From positions 191,068,498 to 191,132,497 of the forward strand of contig NC_073696.1 of the NCBI RefSeq assembly GCF_029784165.1: a stretch of DNA of 64,000 bases, written 5' to 3'. The position numbers and the translations under genes are program-made. Under the pieces are notes generated by a model. That model worked only from the letters and a program-made list of their open reading frames with translations. It was not told the DNA's origin and did no database searches. Each line of letters opens with the position of its first letter. Position 1 is the first letter of the stretch. This stretch comes from Wyeomyia smithii (lineage: Eukaryota > Arthropoda > Insecta > Diptera > Culicidae). Positions 45,401-56,934 of the stretch are shown piece by piece.

Positions 45401-47720
45401 TGGTGATCAGAATCCAATTGTTTGATCAATAATATAAAATAATTATGTAAGATAGCTTTATCCGGAGGAAAACTGTTGCCAGTAGTATTTCAAGACTGTG
45501 AAATTAACAAGCCAACAGAGATACGACTTTCAAGTATCGCGATTCTCTCATCTAATCCATCTATGGATAGAACTTATAAAAAAGACAGGGAAACCCTTCT
45601 TTTCTCCTCTCCTAAATCGATTACCGTAAAACATTTTAATAGCTGCGGTGACGATCAAACCAACCAATGTTTTTTTTTCTTTCGTGGTGAAAAATGTCAC
45701 CGCAATGGGCGCCGCCGGAGGAGAAGCCAAACTTGACGGCTCTTTTAAGTTTTACCGACGGGGATCTGTTTTCTTGAACGAGTTCGGGCAATGAGGCCCG
45801 AGCTAACGGAAGAACGCAACGAATCTTTTGAAATCATTTTAATCTTAAACTTTTTTCCCTTTCTCCTCATGGTTTACGTTACGACGAGTAGATAGTTGCT
45901 AGTAAAAATGAATGAATTTTACGGCTGCTAGCATAGACGTAGGAGGAAAGAAGCATGTGTTGGTATGTACAGAAGATTGACCGATAAGCGTAGGATGTGG
46001 GCCTGAGAATGTGGGAGAAAGTGTTTTGCGGCGCCGTCTAGAATTTTTGGGATTTGTCAGCTTTATCCATGATTTCAGATGCGTCTCTCTTTTGTCTTTC
46101 CCATATATTACCCAAAGAGAATCCTAATTTTCAAAACACGCAAACTTCTAATTTCCAATGTATTTCATCTTTGGGCATAAGAAAATTGTTTACAACCAAA
46201 ATTTAGTTGTAACAAAAACAAACTCACCATTAATGTTCTGCTCTAAATCAATTAAAAATTTTGGCCGAGCATGTCTTCAGGTCAAGTGTCCAACTGACCT
46301 TGAGACTACTGTTCGGATGCGTGCCACGATGCAATGAATAAAAAATTCAATCCGCTAAAAAATATGAATAAATACTACGCTCGAAGTAGATTTCTTGCAG
46401 CAGCGCGAAAAGTAGCATGATTCGGTTTAGACAACTTTTTCGAAACGACAGCAGAGGAAAATATGATGGGTAGCAACAGGCCTATTAGAAATTCAGCATA
46501 AAATACACGACGTCTGGACCGTGTTCAGCGGTCGACGGGCCACTCTTGCAGTTGGCACTGGATTACAATTGATGAAACCTTCTTGTTTTCTTATTCCATC
46601 CAAAGTAGCTACTGTTTGCCATCAGTTCTGTCTGCCTGCATACAAAACTGTTTGTAAGGCAGACAACATTTTATTAAAATATGATATTTATAGCTTCACT
46701 CAACCCACTGGCAGCGGTTGCCATTACCTCGCGAGTATAGCGAACTATTGTTCGGACAATAAATTAACATATTTTTCTCCTACTCGCATTGAAAGATTTA
46801 CGAACAGTACGGGCGAGTGGTTTGATTCATCCATTTACTTTTGCCATGTTAGTAAAACGATACTCATGAAAAGTAAGCTTAGTCGCAGTGCAAATTTTTC
46901 AGTTTCAGTTTGTGGTTTATCTTTTATCCATATTTTGGTAGTTGTAATGTATCGAGGAATGCTGTTTGAAATTAATTTATTTCGACAAAGGATATAACGA
47001 ATTTAAATAAGTCAAATCATTGGGTAAAATGGGTTATAAAATATCATATTCTTTCAAACTACTAAAAGTACTTCACCGAACTACGATATTCAAAAAATTT
47101 TCAACCACAAATAAGTAGAAAATGAAATAATACATCAAAAGTCTAATGAAAAAGTTAGTTAATATAAATCATTTTGATTTACCCATTTGTTAATTAATAC
47201 AGAGTGGAAACTACATTAACAAATTGTCTCTCGCTCCTTCTTAATGCCACTGTCTCTCCCGCTCCCACCTATTGCCACTATCGACAAAACTAGACGGATC
47301 AGCACAGAACGGAAGGTCATCTGTGATTTGAAAACTGCTGAGTGCTCAGTGAATTTTGCAGAGCTCCCTTGTGGAGGAAAGAACGCATTTTACACGGAAA
47401 ATAAATAGAATTTATGCTTCTTTAATTGACATCTGTCATACACACTGGTATAAAACTGCCAAGCGAAAACACTACAGGTGTACTCTTTTAATGCGGTTAT
47501 GTGTTTATTCTATATTATTACTTTTAAATTCTCTCAAGTTTCCCAGCAATACTGGTTATCGCAAGCATTTGAAAGATGTTTTATATTACACTTTTGACGT
47601 ATGAGTACGAATAATATAATCGATCTGGAAATTTGCAAATTTTTACTACTGAAAGGTACGGGGATGAAAGCAATATTGAAATTCCGTCCGTCACGAAAAG
47701 TGATTAGGATTCGAATGCTT
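42475..47720. other. Long spacer without recognised gene
   Basis: Mostly AT-rich. A duplicated tract CTTTATATTGTATAAAATAA occurs at 43068 and 43111. The segment 44880-45350 is more GC-rich and has open frames of up to 127 codons without recognisable domains. A 158-codon frame at 46521 begins with GTG and looks random. No gene is claimed. Confidence 0.4.
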
Positions 47721-47733
47721 ATTGAATCTGCGA

Positions 47734-47967
47734 TCTCGAACCGTCCCAGATGGTCTCGAGGTACGATGCTAGCCTACCAAGCCAGTTGTCGTAGGTTCGA
47801 GTCTCGGCTCAGAAGAGATTGTTAGTGTCAGACTGACACTGTCAGTAGGATCGTAGTGCTAGCCCCGCAATTGTCCTGTACACTCAAACAGTTGGATGCA
47901 AAGTCGGTGTATAACAGAATGTCGAGTTCCGATTTAGAATGTAGTAGCAAGGCTTTGCTGTGCTTTA
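47734..47967 (+). mobile_element. tRNA-derived SINE (same family as 38046)
   Basis: It shares GATGGTCTCGAGGTACGA, a B box GGTTCGAGTCT (47794-47804) and the tail AAGGCTTTGCTGTGCTTTA. Relative to the 38046 copy it has a small internal duplication near 47824-47844 (TGTCAGACTGACACTGTCAG). A near-matching duplication GAATCTGCGA/GAAACTGCGA (47724-47733 and 47968-47977) may be the target site with one substitution. Confidence 0.82.
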
Positions 47968-47988
47968 GAAACTGCGACTTACATAGTA

Positions 47989-48966
47989 GGGTAACGGGGG
48001 TATTTTGGCCAGCTTTGGGAAGTGTTCGTTCAGTTCACAGTTCATTAAAAACAAACACAATTTTTCAACATAAATACCTACTCTATTATACCATTGTTAA
48101 AGGCTAAGTGTCTATTTTAATATACACCGTTCAACAATGCAATATATTGAAAAATATCCTAGAAATATCAAAATTTCTACGAAGTACTAAAAACATATTT
48201 TGGTCCACCAAATTTTTACTTTGGCCCACCTGTATATCCACAGACCTATATGGAAATAGTTCGGACTAATTATATTTAAGATCATCATCGGTATTTTTGG
48301 AGCAAAAATAGTGGGTTTGAGGAGAACATCCTTCTGCTGTGAATTTTTGTAAATTTTAGGCATCTAAAATGAAATGATTTGGCTTAAAGCGGTTTAACAG
48401 ACATTCTCATCCAATTTCATATCGTTAAATGTGATAAATTAGAAGTAATTACTTGTAAATTGTCACAAGCTGCTTCTTTGTTCACGTGAAACGGCCGAAC
48501 GGTGAACAAAGAGATGTTAAAACTTGGCATGGCCAAAATATGTTCGCTGCAGAAAGAGGCAAACATATTTCGGCCATGCGTATAACCACTTTTTCAACTT
48601 TTTCCAACATGTTAGAGCATACAAACTGTTTCTATGACATTTTATTGATGTTACTACAACAACGAATTGTTTCAAAAGCATACATATTTGTTGCAATAGC
48701 TTCCGGACGTTGACTTGTATATTACCACTTCATCTTGTCTTTGGGTTGACTCAGCCATGACTTCGAATATGTATGAACTAATTCCAAAATAACACTACCT
48801 AGAGCCAGTTTTTCGCCGAAAATTATAGTGTAGTATAATTCTTAGGTGTGTTATTCAATGTTGCATGCATAATTTTCTAATATTAATTGAGTTTATCAGA
48901 TAACATGCGTAAAATGTTACCGGGTGGGCCAAAATATGCATGTGGGCCAAAATACCCCCGTTACCC
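47989..48966. mobile_element. TIR element flanked by TA, with internal hairpin
   Basis: Perfect inverted ends GGGTAACGGGGGTATTTTGG plus CC lie at 47989-48010 and 48945-48966, directly flanked by TA (47987-47988, 48967-48968). The interior repeats parts of the end motif (GGGCCAAAATATGCATG near 48926 and ATTTTGGTCCACC near 48200). It also contains a 16-bp inverted repeat ATGGCCAAAATATGTT/AACATATTTCGGCCAT (48529-48583). No transposase is recognisable. TA flanks and G-rich ends resemble the pogo-like element at 36031-36988. Confidence 0.88.
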
Positions 48967-49321
48967 TATCGCTGCACCAGAGAGATTGCATATGCTATTT
49001 GCTAAATCCTTTGTACTACCATTGAAAAGAAGATATTGGTTACATCCACATAATGTGAAAGATCATTCTAAGACTTATTTCAATTTAATATAAAAGTGTT
49101 CTAAATTAGTTTCGCCTCGACGCATATTGATTTTGTGGAATAGAACTCTGTGTGAAGAAGACCTGTTTTTTCGTGTGAATTTTTCGAAATAAGACCAGTA
49201 AATCAGGAGTTGTGAAACGACCCGGGGACAAGCTATTTCATTCGCACTCCTACTCAACATGTCGACTGGCTCTGGCAAAATGTATAACTGTGTTATTTGG
49301 GCCGAAAAGCAGGACATCACA

Positions 49322-49565
49322 TAGGGGTGTGCGGAACGGCTCTTTTGCAAAAGCGGCTCTGAACCGCTCACTCACCGTTCCGAACAGACTCTTATGAACC
49401 GCTCATGGTTCACAATGATTCACGAGCGTTGACAGTTCGTATTTTCTCGGTTCGGGTTCGCGCGAATCCATCAGTTCTGGTGCGCTCAAAAAACCGTGGT
49501 TCTTTTTCGTGAGCCGTTCATTCTTTCGCTCTTTTCAAAGAACCGGTTCATTCACACATTCAAAT
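49322..49565. mobile_element. hAT-like MITE relic
   Basis: The start TAGGGGTGTGCGGAACGGCT resembles the T/CAGRGGTG consensus of hAT ends. The interior is dense in GAACCG/CGGTTC words, as in subterminal transposase sites, up to AACCGGTTCATTCACACA near 49555. No clean right end or 8-bp duplication was found, so it is probably degraded. Confidence 0.45.
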
Positions 49566-50107
49566 AAAATCATGATTTTTAAAAATATTCTATCACATAA
49601 AATCATGATTTTTAATAATTTTCTATCGTTATCCTTCGGTTTTAAAATTCCGATTTAAAACAGTTCGAAATCTGCTCGAAATCGCTGCAATAACAGTTCG
49701 CCCATGTACCAACTGTCATGTATGCGATTTTTATTCTTCATTAAAAAATTGAAGGACAATGATATAAAATCACGTTTGTACAGAAAATTACACTCTTTTA
49801 GCTGATATATAAACACCAGAAATCCGTGAATAGTTAAGATCGAAATATCGTTCGCAAAATTAATATGCTACAACCAAATTATCCGTTCGTACAACCACAT
49901 TATCCGTTGCTCCAGAAGCTTATCCAAGTTCATCTAATCTCATCCTCCTTATTTTTATTCCATCGGATGCATCTAGCATCAATGAGTCCAAAACCGATAT
50001 ACCTTCAGAGTTTGGATCTCGGATGATCTATAAAACATGTGATATAATGAAATAACAGGATGAAACTTGTTTGGAAATTTCATGGTCGACTAAGGTATTG
50101 ATTCAAT
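49566..50107. other. AT-rich spacer
   Basis: There is a short direct repeat AAAATCATGATTTTTAA (49566 and 49600). No gene is recognised. Confidence 0.4.
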
Positions 50108-50117
50108 ATTATAAAAT

Positions 50118-50267
50118 TTCAGCTCGTAGTCGGCAGCGAGCATAAAAAAATTGCCTTTAGCTTATAAGATATTTTAGACCATAAGGCATTAGACTTAATT
50201 GGCTCCGTAAAACATTAATTTGTATTTTGCCGTGTCAAATAAATGTTGTGTGAACAAAAAAAAAAAA
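50118..50267 (+). mobile_element. LINE 3' UTR-only insertion
   Basis: A 10-bp duplication ATTATAAAAT flanks it (50108-50117 and 50268-50277). The 150-bp insert is only the 3' UTR of the LINE family seen at 12629 and 30453 (AGCTCGTAGTCGGCAGCGAG, GTGTCAAATAAATG). It ends in a poly(A) run of 13 bases, which confirms the 3' end and the target-primed mechanism. Confidence 0.9.
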
Positions 50268-50277
50268 ATTATAAAAT

Positions 50278-51583
50278 ATCTAGATATTTGCCAAACAAAA
50301 TTTAACTATACAACATCTTCTTACAACACGAAGTAGCACTTCCTTTAAACAAAAACAAAAAAAAACACTTCATATTTGCTTTATGACAACGATAAAGTTT
50401 CAAACTAATTTTTATAAATAACTGTCGCTAACACATGATACAATCGTGAGAGGAAGACCTTCGCAATATGTAATTGCATCATTAACAGTTTCGAACACCC
50501 GGTTTTAAATAGCATTGATTGTGGTTCGTGTTCCAAACCAACATGTACGAGACATCAGATAGCTTGTGTTGATACTTTTACTTACTTCCACTATGCCACA
50601 TTATAGATTTTCGAATATAAAAAATTGCACAAATGTGAAACTTTGCTGTTTTCGCACAACGTTTTCGCATTGCACGTAAAAGTTCGAATTAAACAGGTTA
50701 AACTGTTGAAATAACCGTCAATTCAAAACAACGAATAAATTATGCCACTTTATACCACTATCGCAGTGGCATAAATGTACACGACAAATATAAATTGCTG
50801 AGGGCAAAGAAAATTCATTCGTGATTTTTCAGTCCTCTTTGTGTGCACTTTCTGTTTGATCATATACCTGAAGTTGACCTTCCGTTCTGTGCGGATCAGG
50901 TTAACTAACGTATGTTTTTCATTGAAGCCTAACATCACGGAAAATATTTTATTGCTAAAACTGTTTTTAGATAAGCAATAAAATATTTGTTTGTAGTTTA
51001 GGCAATATTATCAAGAGCAAAGAGCAACTGGTCTAGATTCGATTCCTAGTGACTTTCTGATGCAAAAAAGCTCTGAGGTTACGCCTTACGTCATACCAAG
51101 AAGAAAATGACTTTAATTAAGGAAACATCCATAAATGACGTAGGTTATTTTTACACCCAAAAAGGTCAGTCTACACTTTTTGCGCTGATTGGTGCAAAAC
51201 AATTAATTGTTGACGACTGTAATTACTCACGACATTCCAGAGAATTTATTAAAGGTTATGTACATTATTTGTTATGCAGCGTGATATTTAGTGTATTCAT
51301 TTTGATCCAAGCTTAAGGAAACAATATAATGTCGGCAGATAAATGGTTCTCTGGTATCACCAGAAAGTAACCTTGCCAGTCACTTGCGTTCCCATGAATG
51401 TCGTCGTGAACCTGTCAAAAAACATTATTGACCTTGGTAGAAAAAAGAAAACTCAAAAACAGTATCTTTTCAACAGCACATTGGAAATTAATATGCTTCA
51501 CCGAAGGTTAGATTTAAAATACCTTTAACGGGTTGTAGCAACAAAACCAACATAGTAAATTCACATTAATTTGTTTACTCATT
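50278..51583. other. AT-rich spacer
   Basis: Only short unsupported frames are present. No repeat is recognised. Confidence 0.4.
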
Positions 51584-51585
51584 TA

Positions 51586-52305
51586 CAGGGTGTTCAATAA
51601 GTTCGAATACAACTTTTCATCGTTGTGTAAGTGCGCACCATGTACACTCTGTATATTAGTATTGGTGTCAGTGTTAATTTCATATTACAGACTAACCGAC
51701 GCGCATGATGTCGGTTTGCTGTCATTTCTTGTTTGTTCACCGCGCACGATGAAGGAGTACCGCGATGTCGTATTGAAGTTGTTTGCGAAAAATGAGAGAC
51801 TCGGCGATGTACTCCGGCGGTTGAAATTCCCTGGGGTGAAGCGGAATTTTAGCTATGCCATCATCCGTCGGTACCGGGAAACGGGCTCGGTCAAGGACTG
51901 TGCAAGATGCGGGCAGCCGCGTTTAACGAGGACACCAGCAGCCATTAGCGTGGCAAGAGAGTGGATTCGTCGAAAAATGAATCGCTCGATCCGGAAGAGC
52001 GCTTCTGATCTGGGAGTGTCGATCGGGACTGCCCACACCATCATGAAGAAGGACCTCAGAAACAAATCGTCAAAAAATGCAAAATTCACGGAGTAACGCA
52101 GGCTATAACAGAAAAGAAGCTGGACAGGACCAAGATGATACTTTCGCGGCACGCAGGTTAGGAGTTCTTGTTTTCTGATGAGAAACTCTTTGTGAAACTC
52201 TTTGACTTTGTGGTTCTCAATAAACATTGCCTCAGAAAAGAAAATCTCTTGTTTTAATTTTTTTAGCACATTTTTAAAGTGTATTCGAACTTATTGAACA
52301 CCTTG
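51586..52305 (+). mobile_element. Internally deleted DD37D-type element with both TIRs
   Basis: Ends GTGTTCAATAAGTTCGAATA (from 51591) and TATTCGAACTTATTGAACAC (to 52301) are inverted copies, with outer CAGG/CTTG, directly flanked by TA (51584-51585 and 52306-52307). It is 720 bp against about 1.2-1.3 kb for complete relatives; the 3' half of the transposase is deleted. It is the best-defined copy of the family whose ends also occur at 1-59, 11424-11457, 24134-24163 and 28863-28890. Confidence 0.9.
51749..52210 (+). pseudogene. Truncated DD37D transposase
   Basis: From the ATG at 51749 (M-K-E-Y-R-D-V-V-L-K-L-F-A) the frame is open for 115 codons, to 52096. It covers the paired helix-turn-helix DNA-binding domain (R-R-Y-R-E-T-G-S-V-K-D and V-S-I-G-T-A-H-T-I-M-K-K). 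A frameshift near 52090 then leads into H-G-V-T-Q-A and F-L-F-S-D-E-K-L-F-V, the first catalytic aspartate block, after which the sequence jumps to 3' terminal DNA. It could at most make a DNA-binding fragment. Confidence 0.8.
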
Positions 52306-52351
52306 TACTCCCATGGTAATGGTTTTACTACCTCGCGTTGGCGTCATTAAG

Positions 52352-52830
52352 GTGACTGGAGAGCTATGCCAAATGGATCAAGGGCAGATCCTTCAATTAC
52401 AGCCTCGTCAACGTGTACGCGCTGACAAACGATAAAACCGATAACGTGAAAGAGGAGTTCTATGAGCTCCTTGAGAAAACGTATGGAGAGTGTCCACAAC
52501 ACGATATAAAGTTCGTCATCGGAGATACGAACGCACAAGTCGGACGAGAGGAGTTCTTTCGTCCCGTTATTGGTAGGGAAAGCCTTTAATCTACCACCAA
52601 CGACAACGGCTAGAGGTTAGTGAACTTCGCCGCGGCCAGGGGAATGACCGTCTGTAGTACCCATTTTGCACGCCTGAACATTCAGAAGCACACCTGGAGA
52701 TACCCCAATGGAGAGGGCTGCTCCTAGATCGAGCACATTCTGATCGACGGCCGGCACTTTCCAGACGTCATAGATGTTTCGAGGGCCAAACATCGACTTG
52801 GATCACTATCTCGTGGTAGGAGAGCTTCGA
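52352..52830 (+). pseudogene. RTE endonuclease domain, decayed
   Basis: The frame reads S-L-V-N-V-Y-A-L-T-N-D, then F-V-I-G-D-T-N-A-Q-V-G-R-E-E-F-F-R-P, L-V-N-F-A-A-A-R-G-M, T-W-R-Y-P-N-G, I-E-H-I-L-I-D-G-R-H and L-D-H-Y-L-V-V-G. The G-D-T-N and D-H-Y blocks are the AP-endonuclease active-site motifs. Three in-frame stops disable it. The N-terminal part before V-N-V-Y is missing; the sequence starts about 45 bp after the DD37D element. Confidence 0.8.
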
Positions 52831-52834
52831 AGCC

Positions 52835-53130
52835 GCAAGGTTACAGAGTCCGCTTTGATAAGCGAGTGGTCGTGGGTTCGAATCTTAGTAGAATCAGGCC
52901 ATTTGGTTGTCAGAGGACTTTAACATGGGTTCATTCTCAGGCTCTCAACTACATACCCTTCCTTCAAGCTGAATTCTATAGTACCCTTACTGACTTTCAT
53001 CCTAACAAAAAAGTTCCTTTTATAATAAAACTGTTCTGAGTAACGTATAATAGTTCTCTTCACGGAATTGTAATTATGACGCGGTATTGGCTGGAGGAAC
53101 GAGGTTTCGATAAGACTCCTTCCTCTTGAC
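52835..53130 (+). mobile_element. Probable SINE fragment
   Basis: A tRNA-like B box GGTTCGAATCTTAG lies at 52875-52888 after GATAAGCGAGTGGTCGTG. It is followed by sequence leading into the tandem repeat. It interrupts the RTE endonuclease after L-V-V-G. CTCGTGGTAGG occurs on both sides of the block (52812 and 53676), possibly the target duplication. Confidence 0.5.
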
Positions 53131-53440
53131 AAAAATATAAGTCCTACTTATAATAAACGTGACCAGAGGTGTAGCATTGAATGCTTCTTCAGGGAATTGT
53201 GATTGTGACGCGGTGTTGGTAGGTGGAACGAGGTTCGATAAAACTCCTTCCTCTTGACAAAATAAGTCCTTTTTATAATAAAACTGATCTCAGAAATATT
53301 TATGATTGTGGATTTTGGCACGAGGAACGAGGTTTCGATAAGACTCCTTCCTCTTGACATAATAAGTCCCTCTTAGAAAAAACCTGGCCAGAGGGGAACG
53401 TTAGGTGTAGCCTCAGTTCAGGGAATTGTAATTTGGCGAT
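53060..53440. repeat. Imperfect tandem repeat, three units
   Basis: A core GAACGAGGTTTCGATAAGAC followed by TCCTTCCTCTTGACA recurs at about 53096, 53225 and 53324. The spacers contain GGGAATTGTGATTGTGACGC-like and AATAAGTCCTTTTTATAATA words. Period varies (about 130 and 98 bp) through internal deletions. It lies within the block that interrupts the RTE element. Confidence 0.75.
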
Positions 53441-53589
53441 ATTGGTAGGATAGAAAAAGAGGCTCGGTGGTATAGTAGAGCAGTAAGCTTGAAATGAAAG
53501 GGTGAACTCTCACACACAAGCACGGATATGAATTTTAAAAAAAGCGTATCGTTCACTTTAATAATGATACTGCCAAATAATATGAAGTG

Positions 53590-55207
53590 TGGAGTACAGA
53601 AAACAACTGGACAATATCACAATAGATGAAAATGTCTCTGGTCGCAGTGATGAGTCCACACAGAGAAAAAAAAATCTCGTGGTAGGCAAGATTCGAGATC
53701 GGCGAGTACGGGTACGTCTAGACATCCAGAGGTTATCAGCGAAAGGAGTTGCTGCAGAGTATAGTCGAAAAGTTGATAGACGGCTCGGTGAACCAGCTGG
53801 AGTGGACCTGAACGAGCCATGGAAGCACATCCTTGATGCGGTCAGCGAAACAGCGCGAAAAGTGATAGGCATGACAACGGGAACCACGCGAACCGAGCCT
53901 ACACCAACACGTTATCAGCAGCTAATCGTGCAACGCGTCAGATGCGGGAGAAATACCGGGAGGCAAGAGTTGCTGAAAACAGACCGTAAGAAACGTTAGT
54001 ACTACAATCGGGTCCTCGTGGAGGCGGAGTGTTGCTTCACCAGGCACAACACGAGAAGCTTCTATAGAACGATTAACGGAATCAGGAACAGGACCGAGCC
54101 AGTACCTGCCATGCGTAGGGACAGGGAGGGAAACCTGATTACCGATAAATCGCAGATGGTCAGGCGTTGGAAGCAACATTTTGAAGAGGAGTTGAACGGC
54201 GAGAAAGGTAGAGGGGACGTTGGAGTAACAGGGTAAAGAACCACAAAGCTGCTGGGAAGGACGGCTTACCGGCCGAACTTTTTAAAGTCGGGAGCGAGCG
54301 GCTGTGTAGTGCAATTCACCAGATCATCTGAGGAACAACTACCTACGGACTGGTTGAAAGGACTCAGATGTCCTATCTACGAGAAGGGACATAGACTCGA
54401 TTGTAGAATTGTCGATGCGTATCCTCCTCAATTCCGCTTACAAAATTCTCTCCTGAATCTTGTTCCAGCGACTGAAGCCGTTGCAGGAAGCCTTTGTTGG
54501 AATACCACTGCGGTTTTTTGAGTGGGACGATCTACAACGGACCAGATGTTTACCTTGAGACAAATCCTCGACAAGTTTCGAGAACACAACTTGCAGACAC
54601 GTCATCTGTTTATTGACTTTAAGGCGGCGTACGATACAGTGAAACGCAATGATCTGTGGCAAATAATGCTTGAATATGGTTTTCCAACAAAAAAAGTTTA
54701 ACTATTACGTGCGACGCTTGACAGTTTCACTTCATGTGTCAGGACAGCGGGCGAGTTTTCAGACGCGTTTGTGACGTTAGATGGTCTGAAGCGAGGTAAA
54801 GAGCTCTAAAACTTGCTGTTCAACATAGCTTTAGAAGGTGCAATACGAAGGGCAGGTGTGCAGAGGAGCTGCACCATCATCACGAAATCCCACATGTTTC
54901 TAGGCTTCGTGGACGACATTGATATAATTGCTGTTAACCGTAGAGCAGTTGAGAAGGCCTTTACGGCTCTCAAAAGGAAAGCTGCAAGAATTGGACTCAC
55001 CATAAACACTGCCAGAACAAAGTATGGTGGCTGGCAGAGAGCGTGGGAGTTCTGCGGGTGTTGGTGCTGCGGTGGAGATGGTCGACGAATTTGTTTATCT
55101 TGGTACTCTCGTGACATGTGACAACGAGGTGAGCCGCGTGGTGAAGAGACTAATTGTGGCAGCGAATAGGGCTATTATATTATACATTTGCGTAACCAGC
55201 TTAGGTC
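53590..55207 (+). pseudogene. RTE linker and reverse transcriptase, decayed
   Basis: A linker (L-V-V-G-K-I-R-D-R-R and V-A-A-E-Y-S-R-K-V-D-R-R-L-G-E-P) is followed from about 54560 by H-L-F-I-D-F-K-A-A-Y-D-T-V-K-R. That is the first catalytic block of the polymerase. The second block reads F-V-D-D-I-D-I-I near 54906-54930 instead of A-D-D. E-F-V-Y-L-G-T-L-V-T and A-N-R-A-I follow. Several stops and frame changes occur (for example near 54239 and 54700), so no active enzyme could be made. Confidence 0.8.
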
Positions 55208-55215
55208 CCGTAGCC

Positions 55216-56556
55216 CAAGGTTGCTGATACTCATTCAATAACACTCAAAAGCGCTCACCACCTGCGAACGTGTTCGTATAGTGCTCATATAGCATACATT
55301 CCCGAACGAACCGAACGGTCGTACTGTCTTCCATTCCGTATTGCTTTTTGTTCATCGCTCAGTATTGATCGGAGTGATTAGGCAGGAATGGAATAGTCGA
55401 TGAACTGTTCGCGGAGAGCAGTTTGTTGAACGTTCACCGCGAGCGGAACTGGTCATAATCATAAAAAAACAGAAAATAATGCGGTGGAAGGAATCAGAGT
55501 TTAGAGTGGGCCTAAGTTTTAAAGGCTTGCGTGATTTAAACCAAGGGGCTTGTGTGGCTGTCGAACTTCATAACTTTTTCATCTATCACTGATTGATTCT
55601 GGTACCAGTGACTCTGGGATCCACTTTTTGGTTGATTTGGTCTAAAACAACTGAAATAGAGTAAACGTCCTGTAGGGTGTTCTCCTACCACAATTATAAC
55701 TTAACTTAGTTTCCAATACATATTTTTTAGATGAAAAACAAAAACACAAGGTTTTTCCCAGTACAATGTGCTATTTCAATGAATAAGACATTTTCGAACG
55801 CCGTCACGCATTTATGATTGGCAGGAAATAAAATTTTAATTTCTTATACTCTCTAAATTTAATCTTAATTCGTTTTTACGTTTCGTTCCTAATACTCAAA
55901 GAGCAGTGTTCAATTCTGGGACTTTCTCGTCAGGAATTTAACTCAATTTCTTACTTTAGCGGACTGTATTTAAATGATTAAATTTGTGCAATTTCAGTGT
56001 CGAAAACACGACTGGTCAAGCTGACGATTTATTCAGTAATGATCTGCACATTTGATTTCGATCTCGGATAAACTGATATGTAAATTGGCTTTCGGCTCTC
56101 GCGTGTGATCGGAAAGCATTGAGATTATAATTACAGTGTTCGGGTGACTGAACAATAGAGAATTGAGCTACTTCTATCGTTTCTTATAGCGTGCATAAAC
56201 TAACAGTGGGCTGAGCAAAATAGTTTTGAACAATTTAGCGTCGACGTGTTAAAGCAGTATTGTTTTGAACTGCAGACCAAAGTAAAATTCAATGAATAAA
56301 TAGAAACGGAAGGTCAAATCAGTGAGCATTTGGTAGATGAATTTGGGAGACACAACTGACAGTCTGAATAAATGATTCTAAAATGAATAAAAAAAAAGCA
56401 TTGAAAGCATACCACATGACTAGAAAATCCGCGTAAAAAATGCTGTCAAATGTCGTATATAATATCAGCTGAGAGTAATTTCAACTGCAGAACCGCGTCG
56501 CAAAAACGACATCGGCATGAGAACTATACGCAACAATGCAAGATACAGCAACCTTG
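55216..56556. mobile_element. hAT-like element inserted in the RTE reverse transcriptase
   Basis: Inverted ends CAAGGTTGCTG (55216-55226) and CAGCAACCTTG (56546-56556) are perfect over 11 bp. The exact 8-bp duplication CCGTAGCC flanks them (55208-55215, 56557-56564). Removing the element and one duplication joins R-N-Q-L-R-S-R-S to L-Q-I-R-T in the RTE protein, confirming the boundaries. The subterminal left side has inverted GAACG/CGTTC words. No transposase is recognised in its 1341 bp, so it is non-autonomous. Confidence 0.9.
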
Positions 56557-56564
56557 CCGTAGCC

Positions 56565-56726
56565 TACAGATTCGTACGATATTTGCGCTTTATAGGACTC
56601 TGATCCTTCCGGTGGCACTCTACGGACATGAATCGTGGACGTAGAAGGAGGCCGATCGACGAGCGCTTGGGGTCTCCAAGCGTAGAATCCTGCGATCAAT
56701 ACTCAGAGGCAATCTAGAAAATGGGG
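56565..56726 (+). pseudogene. RTE C-terminal fragment
   Basis: The frame reads L-Q-I-R-T-I-F-A-L-Y-R-T-L-I-L-P-V-A-L-Y-G, then H-E-S-W-T, a TAG, and K-E-A-D-R-R-A-L-G-V-S-K-R-R-I-L-R. This is the conserved region following RTE reverse transcriptase, directly continuous with the sequence left of the hAT-like insertion. Confidence 0.8.
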
Positions 56727-56934
56727 TATGTCATTTATTTTCTGATGCAACTCAGTAACCAATGCTCATTGCGACGATGCATGAATTTCGTTTATCATAT
56801 TCAATGACAGAACAGTGGAATAAACATCAAAGGCCACCGCATGGTACAATATAAATTGTAGAATGAGGTAGTTTTGATTGTTTGGTATCATGAATATCAA
56901 CGTTCGCTGCTTTTGAATATCATAACAGTGAATA

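Noticed and set aside
46521..46997. 158-codon open frame
   Set aside because: It starts with GTG, has no recognisable domain and lies in spacer. An open stretch of this length in 64 kb is not strong evidence alone.
53060..53440. Possible CRISPR-like repeat array
   Set aside because: Units are long, imperfect and unequally spaced, in a eukaryotic transposon context; not a CRISPR array.
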